From NCBI GenBank assembly GCA_035691065.1, contig DASSJT010000006.1, positions 1 to 14,858 on the forward strand: 14,858 nt of DNA, written 5' to 3'. The notes beneath the pieces were generated by a model. It saw nothing but the letters and a program-made list of their open reading frames with translations. It had not been told where the DNA came from and ran no database searches. Of the stretch, positions 6,488 to 13,354 are shown piece by piece. This DNA is from DASSJT01 sp035691065 (GTDB lineage: Bacteria > Actinomycetota > Actinomycetes > Actinomycetales > Dermatophilaceae). Numbering within the stretch: position 1 is the first letter of the stretch; each line of letters begins with the position of its first letter. The position numbers and the translations under genes are program-made.

Positions 6488-7210
6488 ATGGCACGGCCGA
6501 CAGCGGCACAGGTCGTCCCGCTCACACTCGGCGGAGCGGCCCTCGCGCTGGTGGGCGGGATCTTCGGCTACGCGGGTGCGACCTTCGGCCATCACCTGTG
6601 GGTGGCGGGGCGCTGCGCCACGGCCTCGTGTGCCCTGCAGGAGACCCCTTGGTGGGTGGGCGCTGCGGGGGCCGTGGCGGGGGCCGGGGGCTACGTCGCC
6701 CTGGGCTTCCTCGCCGGGCTCCCCCGGTTCCGGTCTCGAACGCGCGAAACGCAGTTCCCGCCGGCTCCACCGGGATGGGCCGAGCGCGTCGCCGCTGCAG
6801 TCGCCCACGTCGGCCTGTGGGTCGGCCTGCCCTTCGTCGCCGCAGGGGTGATGGTGCTGGTCGGTTCCCGGACCACGCCGTTCCTGCGGCGGCACGCTGT
6901 CGCCGCGTTTCGTCTCCAGCTCTGGCAGATGCTCCTGTTCGTCCCGATGCCGGTGCTGTTCTGGCTCACACTCGGCCTCTACACCGTCGTGGCCATGGTG
7001 GCGTTGCTCGGGGGGCTCGCCTACGCAGTGCTCGGCGCGGTCCGAGCCCTGCGCGGCGACGAGCGCGCCTACCCGGGCGACTGGCCGGCGCGGGCTCGTC
7101 CGCTGCCTGTTGCCACCGACCCGGGCCAGCGCGAGCGACGCGCGCAGTCGGCGTTGGCTGTGGTCGCCCTGGTGGTGGTCGTCGAAGTGGTCGTGAGGGC
7201 GTCAACGTGA
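6488..7210 (+). CDS. DUF4870/Tic20-like multi-pass membrane protein
   Basis: 240 residues from ATG 6488. The ribosome binding site is weak (a G-rich GGGGACGGG); upstream in-frame starts would run through the minisatellite and are less credible. Hydrophobic segments lie near 9-31, 57-78, 101-126, 147-186 and a C-terminal 222-236. The central part AAVAHVGLWVGLPF...TTPFLRRHAVAAFRLQLWQ (about 103-147) matches the DUF4870/Tic20-like layout. In that family a helix pair is followed by 'pfvr.Ha..Al.fql' and then more helices (family knowledge, pattern match only). The first 100 residues and the C-terminal helix are extra relative to the ~110-residue minimal domain. A loop of about 20 residues containing two Cys (43 and 48) follows the first helix. 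Function unknown; no obvious link to selenium or arginine metabolism. Confidence 0.8.
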   Translation: MARPTAAQVVPLTLGGAALALVGGIFGYAGATFGHHLWVAGRCATASCALQETPWWVGAAGAVAGAGGYVALGFLAGLPRFRSRTRETQFPPAPPGWAERVAAAVAHVGLWVGLPFVAAGVMVLVGSRTTPFLRRHAVAAFRLQLWQMLLFVPMPVLFWLTLGLYTVVAMVALLGGLAYAVLGAVRALRGDERAYPGDWPARARPLPVATDPGQRERRAQSALAVVALVVVVEVVVRAST

Positions 7211-7450
7211 ACGAAACGACCTGAAGGTCCAGTGAGGGCCTCCGCCTTGGCGGCACCGTCGGCACCGTTGAGTGCGGCCGAAGGTTCAGACGAGGGCGCA
7301 CCGTTTGGGGCGGCGTCGCCCTGGGAGGTGGGGTGTGCTGGGAGGCGAGCAGCCGGCATACCGGCAGGACCAACGACTCTGCCCATCTCGCATGGTGAGA
7401 TCCACGCTCGTGGTGTCAGTCATTCGCACCACACGTGTGGAGGCACACAG
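7211..7450 (+). promoter_or_regulatory. arcD upstream region with nested inverted repeats
   Basis: This 240-base gap contains no gene I can support. Inverted repeats cluster toward arcD: GCCGG-CATA-CCGGC (7352-7365), ATCTC-GCATGGT-GAGAT (7385-7401), GTGGTG-N11-CACCAC (7410-7432), and the perfect 12-bp palindrome CCACACGTGTGG (7429-7440). The last overlaps the ribosome binding site GGAGG (7439-7443), 7 bases before the arcD ATG. Binding of a dimeric regulator there, or an RNA fold, could block translation or transcription (inference). I saw no convincing -35/-10 pair and no clear ArgR-type box. Confidence 0.45.
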
Positions 7451-8851
7451 ATGGTTCAGTTGCAGCACTCGGCCGAGCCCCGGCACAAGGCGCCACCGGC
7501 TCAAGAGCGCGCCTTGGGTCTGTCGCAGTCGACGGCCCTCATCATCGGCAGCATCATCGGCGTAGGCATCTTCAGCCTCCCGTACTCGCTCGCCTCATAC
7601 GGTCCCATCAGCCTGCTGGCGATGGGACTCGCCACGGTCGGGGCGCTCGCGCTGGCCTTCATGTTCGCAGTGATGTCACGGCGCATGCCGGCGTCGGGCG
7701 GGCCCTACGCCTACGCCCGCGCGGCCTTCGGCAACGCCACCGGCTTCGCCAACGCGTGGTCCTACTGGATCACGGCGTGGGCGGGCAACGCGGCCATCGC
7801 CGTCGGATGGGTGTTCTACGTCGAGCACTTCCTCAACAAGGGCGGAACAACCGGGTGGTCCATCGCCATCGCCATGTTCGGCCTGTGGATCCCGGCAGCG
7901 ATCAACCTCACCGGCGTCCGCAACATGGGCAGCTTCCAGGTCGTGACCACGGTCCTGAAGTTCCTGCCGCTGCTGCTGATGGCGACGGTCGGGCTCTTCT
8001 TCATCAAGGGCGCCAACTTCACGCCGTGGAACACCAGCGGCGACAGCTCGCTGTCGGCCATCGGCGGCGCCATGGCGATCTGCCTGTTCAGCTACCTGGG
8101 CGTCGAGACCGCCGCGGTGGCGGCCGGCAAGGTGCGCGACCCCGAGCGCAACGTGCCACGGTCCACGGTCTTCGGGACGGGCGCCAGTGCGGTGGTCTAC
8201 ATGCTGTCGCTCATCGCGGTGTTCGGCATCCTGCCGGCGACCGCGCTGGCCCAGGACGCCAACCGGGCGTCGTACTCCGTGGCCGCGAACACCATCGTCG
8301 GCAGCGGCTCGTGGGCCGGTGACATCGTCGCCCTCGCGGTGATCATCTCCGGCATCGGTGCCCTCAACGGGTGGACGATGATCTGCGCCGAGATGCCCCT
8401 CGCAGCGGCGAGGGACGGGCTCTTCCCCGCCGTCTTCGGCCGGGTGTCGGAGCGCAAGGTGCCAGCACTCGGAATCATCTCCTCGACCGCGCTGGCGTCC
8501 GTCGCCGTGGTGGTCAGCTACATGGGCACGAGCGGCTCGACGGTGTTCACCACGCTGGTCCTGATGACCGGAATCACCGCCGCCATCCCCTACGCGTTCT
8601 CCGCGCTCGCACAGATCGTGTGGCGGTGGCGCGACCAGGGGAAGATCGCGGGCTCGATCCTGGCCAGGGACCTGTTCGTGGCCATCGTCGCGTTCGTCTT
8701 CTCGATCGCGTTCATCTACTACTCGCGCAACACTGGCGACTCGTGGTACGTGGTGTGGGGACCGTTCCTGATGGCAGGCGCTGCCGGGATCCTCGGCATT
8801 CCTGTCTACCTCGCCCAGCGTGGGCGGATGACCCAGGCCCAGAAGGTCTGA
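7451..8851 (+). CDS. arcD: APC-family arginine/ornithine antiporter (ArcD-like)
   Basis: 466 residues from ATG 7451, with GGAGG 7 bases upstream. This is an amino acid-polyamine-organocation superfamily permease with about 12 membrane helices. TM1 carries the substrate-binding GSIIGVGIFSLPYSLASYGP (33-52), followed by the basic MSRRMPASGGPYAYARAAFG segment. The helix with SYLGVETAAVAAGKVRDPERNVPR is the TM6/loop signature of basic amino-acid antiporters. Family and context (arcA, arcB and arcC follow in order) support electroneutral exchange of external arginine for internal ornithine, which keeps the arginine deiminase pathway running without spending energy. Other APC exchangers (e.g. arginine/agmatine, lysine) cannot be excluded from sequence alone. 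It is separated from arcA by 162 bases that contain palindromes, so arcA may have its own promoter or a processing site. Confidence 0.9.
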   Translation: MVQLQHSAEPRHKAPPAQERALGLSQSTALIIGSIIGVGIFSLPYSLASYGPISLLAMGLATVGALALAFMFAVMSRRMPASGGPYAYARAAFGNATGFANAWSYWITAWAGNAAIAVGWVFYVEHFLNKGGTTGWSIAIAMFGLWIPAAINLTGVRNMGSFQVVTTVLKFLPLLLMATVGLFFIKGANFTPWNTSGDSSLSAIGGAMAICLFSYLGVETAAVAAGKVRDPERNVPRSTVFGTGASAVVYMLSLIAVFGILPATALAQDANRASYSVAANTIVGSGSWAGDIVALAVIISGIGALNGWTMICAEMPLAAARDGLFPAVFGRVSERKVPALGIISSTALASVAVVVSYMGTSGSTVFTTLVLMTGITAAIPYAFSALAQIVWRWRDQGKIAGSILARDLFVAIVAFVFSIAFIYYSRNTGDSWYVVWGPFLMAGAAGILGIPVYLAQRGRMTQAQKV

Positions 8852-8889
8852 GCAGGGAGAACGACCCAGGCACCGCCCACATTTCAGCA

Positions 8890-8960
8890 GATCCGGCCGG
8901 ATCAGACCCCTCAGGTTCATCCGGCCGGATCCCGACCGATCCGACCGATCCGACCGTTCC
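8890..8960 (+). promoter_or_regulatory. Paired palindromes and 9-bp tandem repeat upstream of arcA
   Basis: GATCCGGCCGGATC (8890-8903, perfect 14-bp palindrome) and ATCCGGCCGGAT (8919-8930, perfect 12-bp) have centres 28 bases apart. They are followed by three tandem 9-mers: GACCGATCC at 8934-8942 and 8943-8951, and GACCGTTCC at 8952-8960. The whole lies in the 162-base gap between arcD and arcA. It could be a two-site operator, a processing or termination hairpin pair, or both. No U-tract follows. Confidence 0.6.
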
Positions 8961-9013
8961 GCCGATCTGACAACTCCGCCAAACTGACCATTCCGAGCAG
9001 AGGAAGATGCGAC

Positions 9014-10237
9014 ATGGCACTCCACGTGGATTCGGAGGTGGGCCAGCTGCGGCGTGCGATCCTGCACCGGCCCGACCTCGAGCTGAAGCGGCTCACGCCG
9101 ACCAACAAGGACGATCTCCTCTTCGACGACGTCCTCTGGGTCAAACGCGCCAAGCAGGAGCACGACGGCTTCGCCGAGACCCTCCGCGAGGCCGACGTCG
9201 ACGTCCTGTACTTCGATGCGCTGCTCCGCGAGACGCTCATGGTGCCCAAGGCGCGCGACTACGTCCTCGACCGGATCATGGACGAGCGGATCTACGGCCC
9301 GCTCGCCCTCGAGCCGCTGCGCGGGATGTTCGACCTCATGGACGAGGAGGTCCTGACCGAGACGCTCATCGGCGGCATCACCAAGCGCGAGGTCCTCGAC
9401 CGCATCGAGGAGCCTCGCTCCATCGCCTTCCACGCCCTCGGCGACGACGACTTCGTGCTGCCGCCGCTGCCCAACCACCTGTTCACGCGCGACACCTCGT
9501 GCTGGATCTACGGCGGGGTGGCGGTCAACTCGATGCGCAAGAAGGCCCGCATGCGGGAGACGGTGCACTACGAGGCCATCTACAAGTGGCACCCGGCGTT
9601 CACCGACGAGGACTTCTCGAAGTGGTCGGACGGCACGAAGGGCGGCGTCGCCACCATGGAGGGCGGCGACGTCCACGTCCTCGGGCGCGGCGCGGTGCTC
9701 GTCGGCATGAGCGAGCGCACCACCCCCCAGGGCGTCGAGCGGCTGGCCCGCCGGCTCTTCGCCGCTGGCGCGGCGACCTCGATCGTGGCGCTCCAGATGC
9801 CGGCGTCACGCGCCTTCATGCACCTCGACACCGTCATGAGCATGGTGGACCCGGAGACCTTCACGAAGTACGCCGGCCTCGGCATGCTCCCGTCCTTCAC
9901 CATCCACCCCGGGGACAGCGAGAACGAGCTCTTCGTGCGCGACCACGCCCCCGAGGACATGCACAAGGCGATCGCCGAGGCCCTCGGGCTCGACGACATC
10001 CGCGTGCTCACCCCGACGCAGGACGTCCACGCCGCCGAGCGCGAGCAGTGGGACGACGGCTGCAACGTCCTCACCCTGCGGCCTGGCCTTGTCGTCGCCT
10101 ACGAGCGCAACGTGACCAGCAACACCCACCTGCGCCGGAACGGCATCGAGGTCATCACGATCTCCGGCAGCGAGCTCGGCCGCGGCCGGGGCGGCCCCCG
10201 ATGCATGACCTGCCCCATCGAGCGAGAAGGAATCTAG
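9014..10237 (+). CDS. arcA: Arginine deiminase
   Basis: 407 residues from ATG 9014 (GAGGA at 9000-9004). It hydrolyses arginine to citrulline and ammonia in the cytosol, the first step of the arginine deiminase pathway. The guanidino-modifying fold residues are all present: FTRD with Asp160, MEGGD with Glu216 and Asp219, MHLDT with His270, and the catalytic Cys397 in GGPRCMTCP near the C-terminus. The length matches bacterial ArcA (about 400-420). It is followed after 2 bases by arcB, with GAAGGA near its own 3' end acting as the arcB ribosome binding site, so the two are tightly coupled. Nothing suggests inactivation. Confidence 0.97.
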   Translation: MALHVDSEVGQLRRAILHRPDLELKRLTPTNKDDLLFDDVLWVKRAKQEHDGFAETLREADVDVLYFDALLRETLMVPKARDYVLDRIMDERIYGPLALEPLRGMFDLMDEEVLTETLIGGITKREVLDRIEEPRSIAFHALGDDDFVLPPLPNHLFTRDTSCWIYGGVAVNSMRKKARMRETVHYEAIYKWHPAFTDEDFSKWSDGTKGGVATMEGGDVHVLGRGAVLVGMSERTTPQGVERLARRLFAAGAATSIVALQMPASRAFMHLDTVMSMVDPETFTKYAGLGMLPSFTIHPGDSENELFVRDHAPEDMHKAIAEALGLDDIRVLTPTQDVHAAEREQWDDGCNVLTLRPGLVVAYERNVTSNTHLRRNGIEVITISGSELGRGRGGPRCMTCPIEREGI

Positions 10238-10239
10238 CC

Positions 10240-11241
10240 ATGCCACTCAACCTCCAGCGCCGCAACTTCCTCAAGGAGCTGGACTTCACCCCGCAGGAGT
10301 GGCGCTACCTGCTGCGCCTCTCCGCGGAGCTCAAGTCCGCCAAGCGGGCCGGCAACGAGCGGCAGCGCCTGCTCGGCAAGAACATCGCCCTGATCTTCGA
10401 GAAGACATCCACCCGCACCCGGTGCGCGTTCGAGGTGGCCGCCTTCGACCAGGGCGCCCACGTCACCTACCTCGACCCGACGGGCAGCCAGATCGGCCAC
10501 AAGGAGTCGATGAAGGACACCGCTCGGGTGCTCGGGCGGATGTACGACGGGATCCAGTACCGCGGGTCGGCCCAGTCGCTCGTCGAGACGCTCGGGGAGT
10601 ATGCCGGGGTGCCGGTCTGGAACGGCCTCACCGACGAGTGGCACCCGACACAGACCCTCTGCGACATGCTGACGATGCAGGAGTGGTGCTCCAAGCCGGA
10701 CACCGAGATCGCGTTCGCCTACTGCGGGGATGCCCGCAACAACGTGGGCAACTCGCTGCTGGTCGCCGGCGCCATGATGGGCATGGACGTGCGGATCGTG
10801 GCCCCCAAGGAGCTGTGGAACCACGACGACGTCATCAGCCAGGCACAAGAGATCGCCCACCGGACTGGCGCGCGCATCACCCACACCGACGACGTCGCCG
10901 AGGGTGTCGCGGGCATCGACTTCGTCTACACCGACGTCTGGCTGTCGATGGGCGAGCCCAAGGAGCGGTGGGCCGAACGCATCGACCTGCTGCGGCCCTA
11001 CCAGGTGAACGCCGAGCTCATCGAGCGCACCGGCAACCCCCGAGTCCGGTTCATGCACTGCCTGCCCGCGTTCCACGACCGCAACACCACGGTCGGCGAG
11101 CAGCTCTACGAGCAGACCGGCATGGAGGCGCTCGAGGTCACCGACGAGGTCTTCGAGTCCGACGCCTCGATCGTGTTCGACCAGGCCGAGAACCGCCTGC
11201 ACACCATCAAGGCGATCATGGTCGCCACCCTGGGCAGCTGA
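10240..11241 (+). CDS. arcB: Ornithine carbamoyltransferase, catabolic
   Basis: 333 residues from ATG 10240. In this pathway it phosphorolyses citrulline to ornithine and carbamoyl phosphate. The carbamoyl-phosphate motif FEKTSTRTR (53-61), HPTQ (135-138), DVWLSMGE (232-239) and HCLPAFHD (273-280, with the active-site Cys of the HCLP loop) are all intact. The length and the sequence STRTRCAFEVAAFDQGAHVTYL are nearer the longer ArcB/ArgI type than the ~305-residue anabolic ArgF common in actinobacteria. Together with its place between arcA and arcC, this supports the catabolic role, though biosynthetic use is chemically possible. It overlaps neither neighbour: 2 bases after arcA and 2 before arcC. 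It contains a copy of the GTATGCCG 8-mer at 10599-10606. Confidence 0.95.
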   Translation: MPLNLQRRNFLKELDFTPQEWRYLLRLSAELKSAKRAGNERQRLLGKNIALIFEKTSTRTRCAFEVAAFDQGAHVTYLDPTGSQIGHKESMKDTARVLGRMYDGIQYRGSAQSLVETLGEYAGVPVWNGLTDEWHPTQTLCDMLTMQEWCSKPDTEIAFAYCGDARNNVGNSLLVAGAMMGMDVRIVAPKELWNHDDVISQAQEIAHRTGARITHTDDVAEGVAGIDFVYTDVWLSMGEPKERWAERIDLLRPYQVNAELIERTGNPRVRFMHCLPAFHDRNTTVGEQLYEQTGMEALEVTDEVFESDASIVFDQAENRLHTIKAIMVATLGS

Positions 11242-11243
11242 CG

Positions 11244-12200
11244 ATGCGTATCGTCGCGGCCCTCGGTGGCAACGCCCTGCTCGAGCGGGGCCAGAAGCCC
11301 GATGCGTCCACCCAGATGGCCAACGTGGCCAAGGCGGTGCACGCGCTGGCCCCGCTCGCCCACCAGCATGAGCTGGTCCTGACCCACGGCAACGGCCCCC
11401 AGGTGGGGGTGCTTGCGCTGCAGAGCGCCTCGGACCCCCACCTCTCGACGCCCTACCCGTTCGACGTCCTGGGCGCGCAGACCCAGGGCATGATCGGCTA
11501 CTGGCTGCTCCAGGCTCTGCAGAACGCGCTGCCGGGGCGCCAGGTCGCGAGCATCATCAACCAGACGCTCGTCCTGGCCCACGACCCCGCCTTCGAGAAC
11601 CCCACGAAGTTCGTGGGCGAGGTCTACGACGAGGAGCAGGCAAAGCGCCTTGGCGCGGAGCGGGGCTGGACGATGCGCCCGGACGGCGACAAGTGGCGCC
11701 GGGTGGTGGGCTCGCCGCAGCCACAACGGGTCGTCGAGACCCGCCTGATCCGGCTGCTCCTGGAGAGCGGCGCCGTGGTCGTGTGCGCCGGCGGTGGCGG
11801 CGTGCCCGTCATCCGCGACGAGCGCGGGAAGCTGCGCGGCGTCGAGGCCGTGGTCGACAAGGACCGCACTGCCGCGGTGCTCGCGGAGGCCCTCGAGGCG
11901 GACGTCCTGCTCATCCTCACCGACGTCGCCCAGGTTGTTCGCGGCTTCGGCACCCCCGACGCCACCCCCATCGAGCGGGCGACGCCGGGAGCACTGCGAG
12001 GGGAGAGCTTCCCGGCGGGCTCCATGGGACCGAAGGTGGACGCTGCCTGCCGCTTTGTCGAGCTCACCGGCGACATGGCCGCCATCGGGCGGCTGGAGGA
12101 TGCCGCGGCGATCATCGCGGGCAAGACCGGGACGGTCATCACGCCGGGCGGCGACTACGGCGGTCCAGAGGACCTGGCCGTCTACCAAGCCGGCCCCTGA
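11244..12200 (+). CDS. arcC: Carbamate kinase
   Basis: 318 residues from ATG 11244, two bases after the arcB stop and with no strong ribosome binding site, so it probably relies on coupling. The enzyme transfers phosphate from carbamoyl phosphate to ADP, producing the pathway's ATP plus ammonia and CO2. Landmarks of the amino-acid kinase fold are ALGGNALLERGQ (6-17), LTHGNGPQVG, INQTLVLAHDPAF, VCAGGGGVPV, GVEAVVDKDRTAAVLAEALEAD and PAGSMGPKVDAACRFVE. The C-terminus has IIAGKTGTVITP. The length is typical. It is the last gene of the arc cluster; selD follows after 92 bases on the same strand but seems to have its own promoter. Confidence 0.96.
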   Translation: MRIVAALGGNALLERGQKPDASTQMANVAKAVHALAPLAHQHELVLTHGNGPQVGVLALQSASDPHLSTPYPFDVLGAQTQGMIGYWLLQALQNALPGRQVASIINQTLVLAHDPAFENPTKFVGEVYDEEQAKRLGAERGWTMRPDGDKWRRVVGSPQPQRVVETRLIRLLLESGAVVVCAGGGGVPVIRDERGKLRGVEAVVDKDRTAAVLAEALEADVLLILTDVAQVVRGFGTPDATPIERATPGALRGESFPAGSMGPKVDAACRFVELTGDMAAIGRLEDAAAIIAGKTGTVITPGGDYGGPEDLAVYQAGP

Positions 12201-12279
12201 CCGCACGGCGCATCGCTCGCTGAACGGGGCGCGGTGGTGAGCTGACCCGGCTGGGCGGGCACCCGGCATACGACCGGCT

Positions 12280-12285
12280 TAGAGT
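12280..12285 (+). promoter_or_regulatory. Candidate -10 box giving a leaderless selD transcript
   Basis: TAGAGT fits TANNNT and ends 7 bases before the GTG at 12293. Transcription would therefore begin at or one base before the start codon. There is no ribosome binding site in front of this GTG or the alternative ATG 12305, which agrees with leaderless initiation, frequent in actinobacteria. No clear -35 is seen. Confidence 0.45.
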
Positions 12286-12292
12286 CAGCAGC

Positions 12293-13294
12293 GTGGACAC
12301 GGCGATGACGTACCGGCTGACGCAGTTCGCCCACGGCGGCGGCTGCGCCTGCAAGATCCCGCCTGGCGAGCTCGAGGACATGGTGCGCGACCTCGTCGGA
12401 GGGCCGGCTGGCGATGCGTACCCCGAGCTGCTCGTGGGCCTCGAGGACGGGGACGACGCGGCCGCGGTGCGCATCGAGGGCGACCTCGCCATGCTCGCCA
12501 CCGCGGACTTCTTCACACCCGTGGTCGACGACCCCTACGACTGGGGCCGCATCGCCGCGGCCAACGCCCTCTCCGACGTCTACGCCATGGGCGGTCGTCC
12601 CCTGGTCGCCGTCAACCTCCTCGGCTGGCCGCGGGAGCGGCTGCCGATGGAGCTCGCCCAGGAGGTCCTGCGCGGCGGCTTGGACGTATGCCGGGTGGCT
12701 GGCTGCCCGGTGGCCGGCGGGCACAGCATCGACGACCCGGAGCCGAAGTACGGCATGGCCGTGACCGGCATCGCGGAGGTCGGCAGCCTGATGCGCAACG
12801 ACGCGGCTCGGGCGGGTCTGCCGATCAGCCTGACCAAGCCGCTCGGGGTGGGCGTGCTCAACAACCGGCACAAGGCAACGGGCGAGGTGTTCGAGCACGC
12901 GGTGGCGTCGATGACGGCGCTCAATGCCGAGGCGTCACGGGCCGCGCTCGATGCGGGGATCAGGGCGGCGACCGACGTGACCGGGTTCGGGTTGCTGGGC
13001 CACCTGTTCAAGATGGCGCGGGCATCCGGGGTGACGGCGGTCATCGACGCCGCTGCGGTGCCCTTTCTCGAGGGCGCTCGCGAGTCGCTGGCGCAGGGGT
13101 TCGTGCCGGGTGGCAGCCGGCGCAACCTCGAGTGGGTGCGGCCCCACCTGTCGGCGGCGGTCGCCGAGGACGAGCTGGTGCTGTTGGCCGACGCACAGAC
13201 GAGCGGTGGGCTCTTGCTCGCGGGCGAGATCCCCGGGACTCCGGTCGTGGGCGAGTTCGTGCCGCCCGGCGACGCCGTGCTGGTCGTCCGCTGA
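12293..13294 (+). CDS. selD: Selenophosphate synthetase (selenide, water dikinase) SelD
   Basis: 333 residues from GTG 12293; ATG 12305 (four codons in) is the alternative. SelD makes selenophosphate, the Se donor for SelA, from selenide and ATP. The flexible N-terminal active-site loop reads GGGCACKIPPGELEDM (15-30), with Cys18 and Lys21 equivalent to E. coli Cys17/Lys20. The codon is TGC, so this SelD is not itself a selenoprotein. Next come the ATP/metal Asp motif DGDDAAAV (52-59), TADFFTPVVDDPYDWGRIAAANALSDVYAMGG (70-101) and AGGHSIDDPEPKYG (141-154). DVTGFGLLGHLFKMA in the C-terminal half completes the AIR-synthase-like fold. It lies 6.1 kb from selA, on the other strand, downstream of the arc genes. 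The 60-base gap to the convergent transporter gene holds an imperfect inverted repeat, GGCAGC-G-GCTGCC (13341-13353). Confidence 0.96.
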   Translation: MDTAMTYRLTQFAHGGGCACKIPPGELEDMVRDLVGGPAGDAYPELLVGLEDGDDAAAVRIEGDLAMLATADFFTPVVDDPYDWGRIAAANALSDVYAMGGRPLVAVNLLGWPRERLPMELAQEVLRGGLDVCRVAGCPVAGGHSIDDPEPKYGMAVTGIAEVGSLMRNDAARAGLPISLTKPLGVGVLNNRHKATGEVFEHAVASMTALNAEASRAALDAGIRAATDVTGFGLLGHLFKMARASGVTAVIDAAAVPFLEGARESLAQGFVPGGSRRNLEWVRPHLSAAVAEDELVLLADAQTSGGLLLAGEIPGTPVVGEFVPPGDAVLVVR

Positions 13295-13354
13295 CGCGCG
13301 CCTCCCTGGGCGACATAAGGGGCTGGGGCTTCGGCGTGCAGGCAGCGGCTGCCG

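Noticed and set aside
9007..10239. Long frame on the plus strand joining upstream sequence to arcB
   Set aside because: The part before 10240 is the wrong frame through arcA and is Arg/Pro/His-rich nonsense. arcB starts at ATG 10240 with a ribosome binding site.
12344..12355. SelD as a selenoprotein itself
   Set aside because: Both active-site loop positions are TGC cysteine codons in CACK; there is no in-frame TGA.
13341..13353. GGCAGC-G-GCTGCC as a selD/transporter terminator
   Set aside because: A one-base loop cannot form as drawn; opening it leaves a short stem with no T-run. I note it but do not call it.
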